Shown piece after piece: positions 4,770 through 5,981 of a stretch of DNA of 5,981 nucleotides. This stretch comes from Actinomycetes bacterium (GTDB lineage Bacteria > Actinomycetota > Actinomycetes > S36-B12). Location of the stretch: the NCBI GenBank assembly GCA_030425745.1, contig JAUHZW010000134.1, positions 1-5,981 on the forward strand, given 5' to 3'. Numbering within the stretch: position 1 is the first letter of the stretch; the number at the start of each line of letters is the position of its first letter. The notes below the pieces were generated by a model. It searched no databases. It had not been told where the DNA came from and saw nothing but the letters and a program-made list of their open reading frames with translations. The translations under genes and the position numbers were made by a program.

Positions 4770-5981
4770 GTGAGGACGCTCGGTCGCGGTCTGCTGATCG
4801 GTGTGGTCCTCGTGCTGTGGACCGTGCTGATCCTCGTCGTCGTCGCCGGCATCTATCTGGTGTCGTCCGGGATCCCCCAGAACGCCGCGGGCATGGCAGC
4901 GAAGACCGTCTGTTCATCGGTGTTCGTCGGCGGCCGCGAAGTCTCTGCGCAGGAGATGCTCGACTCCGACGTGCTGCCCGCTGATCCGGCGCTCGCGCTC
5001 ATCTCCGCCGACATCAACACCGAGGAGCGCAGCGTCACTGCTCGGTTCCTCGGAGTCATCAGCCGCGAGGCGGCATTCCTCGGTGAGCGTGGTTGCGTGC
5101 TCGACATGGAGCCGGACCCGTCCACCGTTCCCTATGCGGCCACCGAGGTGCAGCCCGGACCATGGCCGGAGGGCGACGAGCCGGCTTACGCCTGGCCGCC
5201 CACCGTCGACGTGCCCGGTCTGAACGCTGTCGTGGATGCGGCCCTTGCGGATGCCGGGGATCCGTTGGGCGCCAACACCCGTGCTGTGGCCGTGGTGCAT
5301 CTCGGTGAACTGCTGGTTACGCGAGAGTCCGACGTCATGCCGCCGGGTGTCTCCCTGCACGGCTGGTCGATGACCAAGACCGTTGCCGCGATGCTCGCGG
5401 TGACGAGGTTCGACGAGGTCGGCCTGGATCTCCAGACTCCGGTGGTCGATGCGTTCCCGGCCGATCGAGAGCCGGAGTGGGTGGCATCGTGGCGTGCGGA
5501 CGAGCGCGCCGCGATCACCGTGGCCGACCTGCTCTACATGCGCTCCGGCCTCGGTGCTGATGAGAGCTACTCGTCCACCGGCGACGTCGTGCAGATGCTC
5601 TACGGCGAGCCGGACATGGCGGCGTATGCGGCCTCCTTCCCGGCGGAGTATCGGGCGGGCACCTACTGGGAATACCTGAGTGCGGGATCGAACATCCTCG
5701 CCGAGGTTGTCCGTGGGCAGTTCGACTCGGACGAGGAGTACTGGGCGTACCCGCGCCAGACGCTGTTCGAGCCGCTCGGCCTGCAGGCCGGTGTGCTCGA
5801 GACGGACACGTCCGGAACGTGGGTGGCGTCGTCGTACCAGTGGGGCACGGTCACCGACTGGGCGCGGCTGGGAGAACTCCTGCTGCGTGACGGCGCGTGG
5901 GAGGGCGAGCAGATCCTGCCGAAGTCCTGGGCCGAACTCGTGCGCACTCCTGCCGTGCCGGAGGGCGACGGCCACGGCTAC
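4770..5981 (+). CDS. Membrane-anchored serine hydrolase, beta-lactamase class C/CubicO family (partial, 3' end outside window)
   Basis: The frame is open from GTG 4770 to the window edge, giving 404 residues without a stop. A short basic N-terminus (MRTLGRG) leads to one transmembrane helix at about 8-31, so the rest should lie outside the membrane as a type II anchored protein. Next comes an N-terminal region with two cysteines (C48 and C109, in KTVCSSVFVGGRE and ERGCVLD) that is found ahead of the catalytic domain in many serine hydrolases of this type. The nucleophile motif SMTK is at 200-203, and the second motif Y302-L-S304 (in WEYLSAGSN) corresponds to YxN/YxS. The third motif (KTG/HxG) is not seen and must lie downstream. 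Family members include esterases, amide hydrolases and D-amino peptidases, so the substrate is open. No ATG is available in frame upstream; the start has only a weak GGTGGG at 4761-4766. Confidence 0.85.
   Translation, partial: MRTLGRGLLIGVVLVLWTVLILVVVAGIYLVSSGIPQNAAGMAAKTVCSSVFVGGREVSAQEMLDSDVLPADPALALISADINTEERSVTARFLGVISREAAFLGERGCVLDMEPDPSTVPYAATEVQPGPWPEGDEPAYAWPPTVDVPGLNAVVDAALADAGDPLGANTRAVAVVHLGELLVTRESDVMPPGVSLHGWSMTKTVAAMLAVTRFDEVGLDLQTPVVDAFPADREPEWVASWRADERAAITVADLLYMRSGLGADESYSSTGDVVQMLYGEPDMAAYAASFPAEYRAGTYWEYLSAGSNILAEVVRGQFDSDEEYWAYPRQTLFEPLGLQAGVLETDTSGTWVASSYQWGTVTDWARLGELLLRDGAWEGEQILPKSWAELVRTPAVPEGDGHGY

Noticed and set aside
4744..4773. ATG at 4744 as a start for the serine hydrolase
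   Set aside because: It is in a different frame and meets a TGA after nine codons (at 4771-4773). The hydrolase frame begins with GTG 4770.
4664..4852. 63-residue N-terminal extension of the secreted protein
   Set aside because: It would bury a clear signal peptide inside the protein and overlap the divergent hydrolase coding region.
4914..5975. Long open frame on the - strand (353 codons) opposite the serine hydrolase
   Set aside because: The + strand frame carries SMTK, the tyrosine motif and a membrane anchor. The antisense product is compositionally biased and featureless.

Overview
This is a high-GC window whose codons mostly end in G or C. Start codons include several GTGs, neighbouring genes overlap by 4 bp (ATGA, GTGA), and the terminator hairpin lacks a T-run. 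All of this fits an actinobacterium. The genus cannot be fixed from the sequence alone.

Positions 1-3017 hold the 3' part of a catabolic-looking operon on the + strand. It contains the tail of a sugar ABC permease (RbsC/CUT2 type), a single-domain sugar ABC ATPase, an inositol-2-dehydrogenase-like Gfo/Idh/MocA oxidoreductase, and an RmlD-like extended SDR that starts 2 bp after it. The likely scheme is import of a cyclitol or sugar, followed by NAD(P)-linked oxidation or reduction in the cytoplasm. The substrate is not proven. A compound stem-loop overlaps the ATPase stop codon and separates the transporter half from the enzyme half.

Positions 3018-3229 are a 212-bp intergenic region. It has an imperfect inverted repeat, a 7-bp tandem repeat and a relatively AT-rich promoter flanked by a 6-bp inverted repeat. 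This promoter leads into a toxin-first type II toxin-antitoxin pair at 3233-3900: a HigB/Gp49-like RelE-superfamily toxin and an XRE-type HTH antitoxin, overlapping by GTGA. The pair uses more A/T-ending codons than its neighbours and may have been acquired.

Positions 3901-3964 separate convergent genes and carry a strong GC-rich hairpin, probably a bidirectional terminator. On the - strand, 3965-4663 encodes a small secreted protein with a Sec signal peptide and no recognised function. A 106-bp divergent intergenic region (4664-4769) with a perfect 6-bp stem-loop follows. The window then ends inside a membrane-anchored serine hydrolase of the beta-lactamase/CubicO family (+ strand, from GTG 4770), which runs off the right edge.

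I saw no RNA genes, CRISPR arrays, insertion sequences or attachment sites. Most of the content belongs to known families. The less-described parts are the IolG/RmlD-like enzyme pairing, the operator architecture of the toxin-antitoxin promoter, and the divergent secreted-protein/hydrolase pair.
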